NCBI GenBank assembly: GCA_028687545.1
Contig: JAQTZZ010000026.1
Location: 1 to 58,499, forward strand
Length of the DNA stretch: 58,499 nucleotides
Source: Candidatus Wallbacteria bacterium
Lineage (GTDB): Bacteria > Muiribacteriota > JAQTZZ01
Direction: 5' to 3'
In this document: piece after piece, positions 42,258-53,400 of the stretch
How the letters are laid out: every line of letters begins with the position of its first letter
How positions within the stretch are numbered: position 1 is the first letter of the stretch
Position numbers and translations under genes: made by a program
The notes under the pieces: model-generated
What the model saw: the letters and a program-made list of their open reading frames with translations, nothing else
The model's database searches: none
What the model was told of the DNA's origin: nothing

Positions 42258-43606
42258 ACAATCGCCTGAAAATCATCCTGATCGCAATTCTCGTGTCTCT
42301 GGGCCTGTATTTTCTGATCAGGCAAACATTTGCGTTGAAACAGGGAGGGCGGGGAAACCCCGCCCCTACGGTCGTACAAACCCCTGCGCAACCTGTTAAT
42401 CAACCGCCAACACCGCCGACACAATTTGATCAGACGCAAGAGGCAAACCTTGCAGCCATCACAGGTGAGGTTGCTGATATCATAAATGGGAAAAAGCCTG
42501 TGAATCTGGACAACATTGATTGGACTAGGCCATATCTGGCGAAATACAAGGGAATAATCCCGGACAATCTTCTTTACTTGCTCAACAAACTGCTTCAGGC
42601 AGATGACGGAAGAGACGGAAAAGCACTGAATGCTTTGCTGGCTTCTATTTTGGGGTCAGTAGATAAGATCAAAGGTCCGCTTTCTGATATAGTCTCGGAT
42701 GAAACCAACAGTGAGTATATGCGCATGTTGTGCATGGAAATGCTTGGTCAGGGGAAAATCGATAAAGCAGCGACCGAAATCGTAGCAAAACAAACTGAAA
42801 AGGGTGTTGCTGACAGACTCCGAAGTAACGCGATAACAGCATTCGGCATGGGTAACTTTAACCGGGAAACAAAAGCAAAAGTATTGAGAAAAATTGCGTA
42901 TGACAAAACAGACCCTGAACGAAGTCAGGCCATGACTTTTCTGCGTGGCGATCCCAGTGAAAAAACTAACCGTGTTCTGCACGAAGTTTTGGCAGACAGC
43001 AATGAGACTCAAGACACAAGGATGGCTGCTGCATATGCTATATCAGGAAGCACAAAAGATACGGCAGAGTCGGCTCAGCTTTTGATGAATATGATCAATG
43101 ATCCGAAAACAGCAGATGATGCCCGCAATGTAGCGATTAAATCCCTGGATTGCCTTGACAGGCAGAAGGCTGAGGAAGTGATTGTAATGATTCTGAGCGA
43201 CGTGGAGCGTAAGATCTGGCCTGGAGTAGCCACCAGACAAGCTGCTGCGCTTATCGCGGATGATCATAAAAACGAAAAGGTGGCAAACCTGCTGCTTGAC
43301 AGGTTGTTTGATCGTAAAGAAGACCCCATCACCAGAAATGCATGTGCACTTTCTTTAAAGAGGCATGGTACGAATGAAGTAGCGTTCCAGAGAATTTTAA
43401 GTGAGTTTCCAAATCAGGATGTCGATGGAATTGGCTGTATTGTTGAGTATTACTTTGTTGGCTATAACGACCAGAGAGCTTTGCCTGTCTTGAGAAAATG
43501 GCTTGAAGATCATCCAAAGGATTGGAGTGGAGTTAGTAAACGAGTTAACAACGGCATTCGGCTTCTTGAAAAAAAGGAAGGGAGATGGAGATGGGAATGG
43601 AAATGA
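42254..43606 (+). CDS. Membrane-anchored HEAT-like repeat protein
   Basis: 450 residues. An N-terminal membrane anchor (7-23) is followed by a Pro/Gln-rich linker that includes GGRGNPAPT (31-39), encoded by an inserted palindrome. Residues about 90-440 form repeated helix pairs (for example TRMAAAYAISGS, DDARNVAIKSLD and ATRQAAALIADD) typical of HEAT/Armadillo scaffolds. No catalytic motif is seen. It is likely an envelope protein-protein scaffold, perhaps for the giant protein encoded next (about 22-bp overlap). The RBS GGAGG lies in the RAYT gene's last codons. Confidence 0.82.
   Translation: MNNRLKIILIAILVSLGLYFLIRQTFALKQGGRGNPAPTVVQTPAQPVNQPPTPPTQFDQTQEANLAAITGEVADIINGKKPVNLDNIDWTRPYLAKYKGIIPDNLLYLLNKLLQADDGRDGKALNALLASILGSVDKIKGPLSDIVSDETNSEYMRMLCMEMLGQGKIDKAATEIVAKQTEKGVADRLRSNAITAFGMGNFNRETKAKVLRKIAYDKTDPERSQAMTFLRGDPSEKTNRVLHEVLADSNETQDTRMAAAYAISGSTKDTAESAQLLMNMINDPKTADDARNVAIKSLDCLDRQKAEEVIVMILSDVERKIWPGVATRQAAALIADDHKNEKVANLLLDRLFDRKEDPITRNACALSLKRHGTNEVAFQRILSEFPNQDVDGIGCIVEYYFVGYNDQRALPVLRKWLEDHPKDWSGVSKRVNNGIRLLEKKEGRWRWEWK
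42347..42365 (+). repeat. Palindromic repeat inserted in the HEAT-like gene
   Basis: GGGCGGGG (42347-42354), AAA, CCCCGCCC (42358-42365), then CTACG. It is read in frame as GGRGNPAPT within a disordered linker. It is related in style to the palindromes in the neighbouring transposase gene. Confidence 0.8.
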
Positions 43607-44442
43607 AAAAGATGGCAGCTCTTTGTTTTCTTCTTTTGACTTGCTGCTGCTTTGCAGCACAGCCAGTTGATCCCGGTGAAATCGGTGATGTTATCTTCAG
43701 GGATGGGGCTGCCGGCTCTTTTGGCCCGATTGATTATTTTACCAGCGTTTATCCAGTTTCAAGCCAAGGTATCGGGCACAACGGCATTTTCACTGGATAT
43801 TATAAAGAAGCAAGAGAATGCAATGAGCGCGAGGAAGGGACAATCGCGGAATCAATGGATGGAAGGGGCTTCAGAGCTGTTGGCTTTTCCACACTGAAAT
43901 CATTTAAAAATACTCCTCCGTTACTGGGCGGTTTTCAATCCTGTGATTTTAGAGGCGCAAAAGGGCGTGAAGGATTAACATTCGATGTAAGAAAAGTAAT
44001 CAGCACTTATGTGAGAACAAAAGCTATCAATAAACCTACATATTACTCGGTCTTGCGGGATTTTTCATACTGGTATCTTGCACCGCCTGTGCATTTTTAT
44101 AATGCCTTTGAAAATGACGAAAATGGAAATCCGATCGGAAGGTATCAGGATGATGGCACAGATGACTGGGAGCTTCCATTTGGTGATGGAAGTTACAGGT
44201 ATGATTTGGTGGAAGTGACTGAAGAGCGCATAGACAAATTAGGTAACCCATACCCTTATACCCGTTGGGCTCTTCGCTATGTCGAGGAATATGACACTGC
44301 CGGTAAATGCCTGAATGTTTTCCCTGCCCTTGGCTTGTTCAGATGGCATATCTCAAAGCAGGGGAATTACTTGATGCTAATCCAGGCTCTATATGGGGTA
44401 AGCTGCATCCTGTCGAGCATTGGGGTGAAAGTGGGTTGGTAG
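43591..44442 (+). CDS. Giant exported repeat protein, N-terminal fragment (frameshifted), papain-like domain
   Basis: It begins in a run of four ATGs; the ATG at 43591 has GGGAG at the best distance (6 nt). A signal peptide (MKKMAALCFLLLTCCCFAA) is followed by GDVIFRDGAAG and GIGHNGIFTGYY. This is the opening of YiiX-like (permuted NlpC/P60) papain-fold domains, where the His is catalytic. In the later segment GSYRYDLVEV a tyrosine stands where such domains usually have the catalytic cysteine, so it may be inactive. The frame ends at TAG 44440-44442. Sense passes to the other frame near 44340 (LGLF then QMAYLKAGE), as if one base were missing. It is one gene with the next feature. Confidence 0.75.
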   Translation: MGMEMKKMAALCFLLLTCCCFAAQPVDPGEIGDVIFRDGAAGSFGPIDYFTSVYPVSSQGIGHNGIFTGYYKEARECNEREEGTIAESMDGRGFRAVGFSTLKSFKNTPPLLGGFQSCDFRGAKGREGLTFDVRKVISTYVRTKAINKPTYYSVLRDFSYWYLAPPVHFYNAFENDENGNPIGRYQDDGTDDWELPFGDGSYRYDLVEVTEERIDKLGNPYPYTRWALRYVEEYDTAGKCLNVFPALGLFRWHISKQGNYLMLIQALYGVSCILSSIGVKVGW

Positions 44443-47400
44443 AATCCAAGTCAATTGCCCCGATCCTGGCTGATGAAAATTCTCGCTTTATTATTTCCCC
44501 TCCGCAGGACCTCGCGGCAAGCGAGAAAAACAATGATGAATACACAGGAGTATATACACCTGGAGAACCAATAACCTTCAAAGTGGAAGCCACAGATCTC
44601 AACTCAGGTGTACATAGTGTCAGTTTTTCAATAAAGGAAATCTCGGAAAACAGAGTGATTCAGAACAAAGTTGTTTTTTCTGAGCCTTTTGAATATACCC
44701 GCACATTTTATTCCACTGAAAAAATGCTGATTACTGCCTGGATTTATGACAATGCAGGAAATCGGGCAGAAGAAAGTATGTATCTTGTGCCTGATCTGCG
44801 TAAACTTTCCGTCGGCTTCAAACCAGACGAACTTCAGGACGGCACAGCCCCTGACGGGAGATGGAAATACCGGAATATCCCTGATGATCCGAACACCCCT
44901 CCTGGGACATGGAGTTCTGATCTATCTGCTGGAGTAGCCGAACTTGTTCCAGGCAAGTATGAACTGCAGGCCAAAAATCTCAGTTCCTCAGGCTGGGATT
45001 TTGACAACCCACCTGGCGGGAATAAGGTTGTGGAGCTTACTTCAGACACAGATTTCACCTTTATTTACAAACCAGCATACAAAAAACTCACATTCAACAT
45101 CAATCCAGATACTCCTGAGGTACGCGACAATGCCAGATGGTCAGTCTATCTCAAAGGTTCCTACAAACACGGAGATAGCGTATCTCTCCAGGCAAATGAA
45201 TCCTATTACATCAGTTTTTCTGATGTGACTGGGTGGATCAGGCCATCAGATCAAATAGTAAATCTCACGGCTAATCAGACCCTCACAGCCTTATACTGGA
45301 AAGACCCTGATTACAAGCCTCCGGTAGATCTGCCACCTACTACCTTGAAAGTGACCATTCTTCCTGATCAAATCTCCATGATGACAGGCTGGAAATCCTC
45401 GGCAGACACCACGGATGGCTGGCATTCAAGCGGAGACAGTGTTACAGTTTCCCCGCCCAGGACGATCAGTGTCTATTTCAAACCTGTGGAATATTGGAAT
45501 GCGCCTCAGACCATGAATCTGGACATGAAGATATCACGGGAAATTACTGTATCCTATACACCCTTCAGGAATACTCTGAGCGCATTGATACTCCCACCTT
45601 ATTTTTCCGACTGGATCGTCAAACACGGTGGTAAATGGTGCGTCACTACTGCAAATTACAATTCGGGCTGGATCGATTTTGACCAATTAGTCTCCCTCAA
45701 TGCCGGTGAAGAATATTCGGTTACGTTTAATGATGTAGAAAAACTCATGAAACCCCAAGGAGTGTCTGGTGTGATGCAGGCATATCCCACTTATGCCTAT
45801 GCCCCGTACACGCCGGATTTGTGTTGGCAGCATACACAAACATTTAATGGATTTGTTACAGTTGCCGGGAAATATTTAGTGGCTGACAGCGGTAACTTTG
45901 AAATTACTGAAAATGGACTAAGCCCTCACAATGATCCTTTACCTGAGATTTACACTAAGTCCACAGGCCTGTTGACAGGCTGGCTCGGTCATGAATGCGG
46001 CCGCAGGGAAAATAAAGCTTATCTGTGGATCCCTGATAAGATAAAAGCCCATAGGGAAGGTTCGGGAATGGTCTATAGCATTCCCTTCACTACAGATTGC
46101 GAGACTATTGGGTTGGAGGATTTTTATCTACCCTGGGCATCTTCGATTGACTCATTTTCCATTGGTGAGAACTACGCTTGTTTTAACATCGGATCAGTTG
46201 ATTGGTATATCGAGCCTTTCTGGGGAAAAGTCACCAATGATTGCTTAACAGATCCTAATGCTCTTTTAGGTGCTTCAGGGTTAAATACAGCTCTGATATT
46301 TAATGGTGAATTTAATTTAGTTGGAAACAGATTCTTCTATCATGGTATACCTGGGGATGCAGAATCACCTCCTACCAGGGTGGCTTCAGGTAATGTCGAA
46401 TTAGTGCAGACCCCTTTCCCCTACGATAGCGTGAGTATTTTTGAATCTGCAGGTAAAGTTCTTGCACTCAAAACCAATTGGAGTATGCGCACAACTGATC
46501 TTTACACTCTTGGACCAGGTAGTCCTAGCTTTTCGGTAGGAGGCGGTGATAATTTTTCCGCAGCGCATGGAAAATGGAGACTTTACCATGAAGGATGCTG
46601 GCGTAATCCGGGTTCATATCCCATCCCTTACGGCTGCAATTTCGATCTGGAATACAAAGTTGATCCAGGATATGATGTCAGCGGACCACTCAGTTTTTAT
46701 ACAGACGGCATACACAGCTCAGTTGTTGTATCTGCAAAGCAGCAACGCCTGCTATTGATCAATATCAATCCGTCAACAGCCAAATTTCGTTTCAGTTCCG
46801 ATCCACCTTACACATGGAGAGACTCAGGCTCCTACCCCTTACCAGGAGACTCGTCTCCAGCGACTCAGTATGTCACTTTGTATTTTCAAGACATGTCCGG
46901 CTGGGAAACACCTTCTCCGTATTCCTTCATTCCATTCGGCACGAATGAAATCAACATCAACATCGCTTACAAACCCAAACGTACCCTGACGGTAAAATTG
47001 CACCCGGACGATGCGATACTTTATGGAGCTAAATGGAGAGTGAGCGGATATACCGGCTGGATGTCCAGCGGCGATACGGTTGATCTGAAAGACGGTTTGA
47101 ATGTGTATGTGGAATATTACGTGTTATCCAGTAGTAATGGCTGGATCAATCCAACTCCGCTCTCAGAGAAACTATTGATGACTGAAAATAAAGTGATTGA
47201 CCGCTCATACAGCATAGTGAAGAGAAAGCTGGAAGTCATACTCGGTCCTGATGATTATGCAACCAGTCAGGGACGCTGGCGAATCAAGGGGGATCAGGAC
47301 TGGCAGCAAAGCGGAGCGACTTGCGAATTGCGGATGAATTCTCTAAATTGGATAGAATTCTTGGAGATCACGGGTAGAACTACTCCTTCGACAATTCCCT

Positions 47401-50400
47401 GCCTGATGGATAAGGACAGAACTTTGTCCGCATATTACACCGGTTATCATAAACTACAGGTGGCTCTATTGCCCCAGGATGCAGTCGCAGCAGGTGCAAA
47501 ATGGCGATTTGCCGATGGATTCTGGCATGGAACAAGCGAGACCTTTGATCTAGTCGAAGGTGAAACCTATGAAATAAAGTTCTGCCCTGCATCCGGTGAT
47601 TTTGCAACGCCTGATCCTGTCATCGGTACAATGGAAGCCCAGGATCAGACTGTCACAGCAGAGTACACCCATACCGGATCATACGGATATCAGGTTATGA
47701 TTGAAGCCACCCCTGAAGATGCAGTCTTGTCAGGAGCAGGCTGGCGTCTGGCCCAGGAAGAAGACTGGCATTTCAGCGGAACTGGAGTCAGATTGCCGGC
47801 AGGCGGCACCTATGAAATATTGTTCAGGCCTGTTTTCGGCTATCACGCACCAGCATCTGTTTTCGGTACGATCGAGTCGTCGGACCTGTCGATCAGACCG
47901 GAGTATACTCCTGCGTATGGCATTTTATCAGTCAATACAGCACCGGACATTGTAAATTCAGCCGAAGCAGCCTGGAGACTTTCCGGAGAAGTGGCCTGGC
48001 GGCAGTCGGAGAGCACGGTCGAAATGAGGATCGGCACGGATTACATCATTGATTTCAAGCCAGTGGAAGGCTGGACTTCCCCAAAACCGATCACAAACAT
48101 GTTCTGGTCGGAAAATGCCGTGGAATACGGTAATTATAGCCTGATCGGTTCGACCCTGTGCGTTCGGATCGTGCCTGAGCGGATCAGAGCATATACATCA
48201 TGGAGATTATCTGGTGGCCAGACCTGGCTATATAGCGGATCAACCGTAATCGTGCCAACCGGTGGCACTTATGAACTCGAATTTTCGGATTATCAGGGCT
48301 ATGACAAGCCGACCGGGATTACAGGAAGGAAAAGTTCCTGGTCAGAAACCCTGACTGCAGAGTACCAGCCTGAACATGGTTCCTGGACCCTGGCAGCTGA
48401 TACAGTTGAATTTCCTCAGAGAAGCGATTTCGTGGCTTTACCTTACTCAGCCGAGATCCTGGTGATTTCTGGCAGGCAGGGTACACAGGAACTCTCGGAT
48501 ATCTGGAGCTCAACAGACGGCATTGCCTGGACTTGCGATACAGAATCTGCGGCTTTCGGTGGCCGTTCCCTGCACGCCTGTGCAGAACATAACGGAATCC
48601 TATGGTTGGTCGGTGGCTGGAACGGCAGCGTGGAATTGGGAGACATCTGGACAAGCACTGACGGTGCTGATTGGACGCTCGTCACAGGTCAGGCAGCTTT
48701 CGGTACAAGAAGAAATACACATCTCGTAGAACATGATGGGGCTTTATGGTGTTTTGGCGGCAGGCGGGATTCGCTGGAATTATCGGATGTCTGGAGATCC
48801 GATAACGGCGGCGATTGGACGCTGGTGACCGCTGAAACCGGTGTTTCTTTTGCGTCCAGTACATCGATCATCTCATATCGCGGTGGTTTTTATCTGATCA
48901 GCAGCGGACAGACCGGCTGCTGGTCCAGCCCTGATGGAGAACACTGGTCTCAGACTTCGATATCCGAAGGATTTGGCGACAGATACGGCGCTGCAGCGGT
49001 TGCATACAACAACCTGATCTGGCTGGCTGGCGGACTGAAATATGAATCAAGCGGGTCTATGATATCAGACGATGCCTGGCATTCTGCAGACTGTTCAACC
49101 TGGGTTGAAGATACTGACAAGGCCGGTTTCGGTCTGCGCTATGGGCATGCTCTTGTTTCTTTTCAGGATAAAATCTGGCTGCTGGGTGGCAGCGACTATA
49201 CAGGCACAAAAAATGACCTCTGGTACTTTGAAGCAACTAAGGAAGTGCTGACAGTGGGGTTGCATCCCGCAAATGCAATCACTGCAGGAGCATCCTGGCG
49301 TGTTGACGGAGGAGAATGGATAACTGACGGCGGCACACTTGAAGTACCGGCGAGTAAGCTCTTCACACTTGAGTGCAAAGTCACCCCTTCCTGGACTGCT
49401 CCTACACAGCAATCTCTGGTCATGCCATCCGCCAATCTGACGATTGACGCCACCTATGAAAGTTCCCTGCGACCTTTGACAGTGCTGATTTCGCCTGAGC
49501 AGGCTGTCACAGACGGCATGAAATGGAAGTTATCAGGAGAGACTGACTGGCAAAACAGTGGCAGTTTTACAATGCTGGATAAAGGCAGCCCATGCACAGT
49601 GGAATGCAACGGACAGATTTCAGGATGGAACACACCTGAACCAGTTTCCCTTGTTGTTGAAGAATCAGGTTCTACTGTCAGCGTGACCTGCACGCCTTTT
49701 TATCGTAACCTCACTGTAAACATCGGACCTGAAGAGGCAATCCAAAACGGAGCCGCCTGGCGGAGTTCAGGCACACAGGATTGGAAATCTTCCGGCTTCA
49801 GCATTGAAGTACAGGCAGGCAAACCATACAATCTGGAATTCAGCGCTGCCTCCAGATACTTGACTCCATCCGATTTATCAAGCCTGATGCCTGATTATGA
49901 TAATACTATATCAGTAAACTATCCTGAACAAACCTGCAGCTTGACCGTGACTCTGGCACCGTTAAAGGCACTACAACTGGGAGCTGGCTGGAAACTGGCA
50001 GAAGAAAACGAGTGGAGAAATTCCGGCACTTCTGTAGCAATTCAAATTGGAGATACCTATTCAGTAGAGTTCAGCGATCTTTTGGATTTGATCAAACCAG
50101 TATCTATGTCAGGTATGATCACTTCCTCTGTTATAATCGAGCCAATCTACACGGAAAATTTCTGGGATGTAGCTTCAGCTATGGCTGAGTTCCAACCACG
50201 GTATGGTGCTGCAGCGGTTGTGTTGTCATCTGAAATTCTGCTGACTGGAGGAAACAACGGTATTTCAACTAACAAAGATGTCTGGCGCTCACAGACCGGT
50301 GCTACCTGGGAAATTCTCACTGCTGAAGCTGCTTTCGGCAATCGTTTCCTGCATTCCATGCTGGAAAAAAGCGGCGAAGTCTGGCTGCTTTGCGGTACCA

Positions 50401-53400
50401 GCGGTTCAAGCATTTACGGAGACATCTGGCATTCGAGCGATGGAACTGACTGGCAATGCGCAGCCTCGAGCGCTGCTTTCGGCCCAAGATACGGTCAGGC
50501 AGCTGCTGTTTTTTCAGGCAAACTCTGGGTTATCAGCGGACAAGGCATAACAGGGTTGAAATCAGACGTCTGGTATTCTGAAAACGGTACTGACTGGAGC
50601 CTGGCCGGCGACGCTCCTGGTTTCTCAGCCCGCTATGGTGCTGCTGCTACGGTTTATGACGGCAAGCTCTGGCTGATCGGTGGTCATGACGGCACTCAAC
50701 CATTATCTGATGTCTGGTCAACTGATGACGGCATCAATTGGACAATGATCTCTGCGTCTGCAATCCCTGCCCGTTATTATCATCAAGCCATTGGATACGG
50801 AGGTAGTCTGTGGATGGTCGGCGGATTCCTTGCTAATAATAATACAGGCCTGGAAAGCGACTTCTATTCCACCACCAATGGTGTGGATTGGACTGTTCAT
50901 CATGACAACGAAGGCTTTGCTGCCAGGGCATTGCCCTGCCTGTTTGAAAAATCGGCCAGGCTGTGGCTATGTTCAGGCGCAGGACCGGCCGGGCCGGTTG
51001 CGGACGCATTGTATTCTGCTGACACCATCGGCTATCAATGCCTGACAGTGGAAATCACTCCTCAGGCGGCATTGGATGCAGGGGCAGGCTGGAAACTTGC
51101 ATCGGATTCAGTCTGGCGGCAGTCTGGCACATCTGCCAGGGTTCCTGAAAATTCAAGCTATGAAATTACGTTCAGGATTCTTCCGCATTGGGCGACGCCT
51201 GAACCTGTCAGTGGTAATATCGGAACAGCGGAAGCAAGTTTCTCTCGTTCATACATTCAGAGCATGAGGGATCTGACCGTTTTTATCGAACCAACTGCTG
51301 CTTTGAATGACGGGGCAGTCTGGAAATTTGCAGGGGAAAGCGAAGGCCGGGCATCTGGTTCATCCGTCACTTTGCCTGAAGGCAGCAGATGTACCATAGA
51401 AACCACTGATCTGAACGGCTGGGTCACCCCGCAAGACAAAGTAATCGACCTTGAGCAGGATACGAGTGAAACATTCACCTACCAGGTGCAGAAATACCAT
51501 CTATCAGTTTCATTATCGCCCAATGCTGCAGTCAGCGAAGGCGCAGGCTGGAGATATTCCGGTGAGTCCAATTGGAGGCAAGCCGGAACAGTGGAAATCG
51601 AACGTGGAACTGCTTTTGGCATAGAGTATCGGGAAATTCCTGGCTGGTTCGCTCCATCCTCAACTGGGGAAACGGTCGGATACGAAGATATTCAGATAAA
51701 CCAAGAGTATAAGTTGAGGAATTATCCTGTTTGTATAACGATTGAGCCTTTCTGGGCATGTGAAGCAGGGGCTTTATGGAGAATGGCAGGGGAATCCGGC
51801 TGGCATGCAAGTTCTGATGCAGTGAATCTACCGCATGACACTAATTATACAATCGAGTTTTCAACTGTCGAAGGCTGGGTCAAACCTGATGCATTCAATG
51901 GTAATATCGGCACTGCTGATCTCAATCTTTCATCACAATACAAACCGGTAAAATACAGACTGTCTGTTCAGATTGGCCCTGATCTTGCCGTATCTGAAAC
52001 TGCCGGGTGGAGACTGGTAGGTGAAGAAAGATGGCGGGGATCTGGAGACTCGCTGGAAATCGAGAATCATTCACACTATCAGGTCGAATTCAAGGACTTG
52101 CAAGGATGGGCGAACCATGGCTGGCAGGTTGGTGATGTTGTAAACGGTAATGTGTCGCTCAGCGAGGAATATGATCCTGTCGAATATGAACTTTCCATGG
52201 CAATCGAACCGGAAAATGCGAGGAATGCAGGAGCAAAATGGAGGATGCTGCCAGACGGTGACTGGCTGGATAGCCAGGTCAGCCTGACCGTAACCCATGG
52301 AACTCAATTCTCGGTTGAATTCACAAGCTTGAGCGGATGGATTAGTCCTCAAGCCATTGAAGGGATAATGCCTGCAGAAAACACAGTGAAGGACATTGAG
52401 TATTCTTCGATCATGCATAAACTTTCTGCGGTGATACTGCCTGCTGAAGCCGCCGGGAGCGGGGCAGCCTGGGCGTTAGCTTCAGACATGATCCAGAAAA
52501 ACAGCGGTGATTCAGTGGAGATCCAGGAGTGTGATAATTACCAGGTGGTATTTAACGATATATATGGCTGGACTACACCATCTTCAGTAACCGGCGAAGT
52601 CGGAACTTCTGACCTGACTATATCAGTGGAATACCTCCCGATAAACCAGAAATTGAGTGTTCTGATCCAACCACAATCAGCCGCTGACAATGGAGGGACC
52701 TGGAAAATCAACGGCAGCGACGTATGGAACTTGAACGGCGACAGCGTTGAGATCAGGCGTGGTGTAACTTATGAAATCTTGTTTAGTGATGCGACTGGCT
52801 TTTCAACTCCAATGCCGATCTCAGGATTGATCGGCGAGGATGATTTTGAGCAGACTGCTTTCTACACTGAACTCATGCACACCTGCTGCGTTGTGTTAGG
52901 GCCTGAGGAAGCGCTGGCAAGAGGTGGCCAATGGATGCTGGCAGGAGAACAATCATGGCACCAGAGCGGCGAACAAGTCGTTTTACAGGAAGGACTCAGC
53001 TATCCGGTTTGGCTCAAACCTGTGCCTGGCTGGTGCGGGCCATCTGATGCTGTGATAGAAACTGTAACTGACGGTACTATTGAGCTTTCTTACGTCCCGA
53101 GATATCAAAAAATTGGCATCCAATTTCCACCAGAAACTATGGCAGCAGGTGCTGCCTGGAAACTGGCAGGTGAAACTGACTGGCGTCAAAGCGGGGATTC
53201 CGTTGAACTGCAGTCTGGCACTTCTTTTGAAGTAACATTCAAGGATGTTGAAAAAATGAACAAACCGGAAAACATCCTGAGAGTCGTAGGAGCCAGCGAC
53301 GAAGTATTTTTTGTTAATTACACCTGGAAATACTGGTTCCAGGCATCGGATGGCGGTTATCCGGCAAGATACGATCAGGCTACAGTCTATTTCAAGGATA

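Noticed and set aside
450-44442. Programmed -1 frameshifting at the two split genes
   Set aside because: Neither junction has a slippery X-XXY-YYZ heptamer or a convincing downstream stem-loop; single-base loss explains both better.
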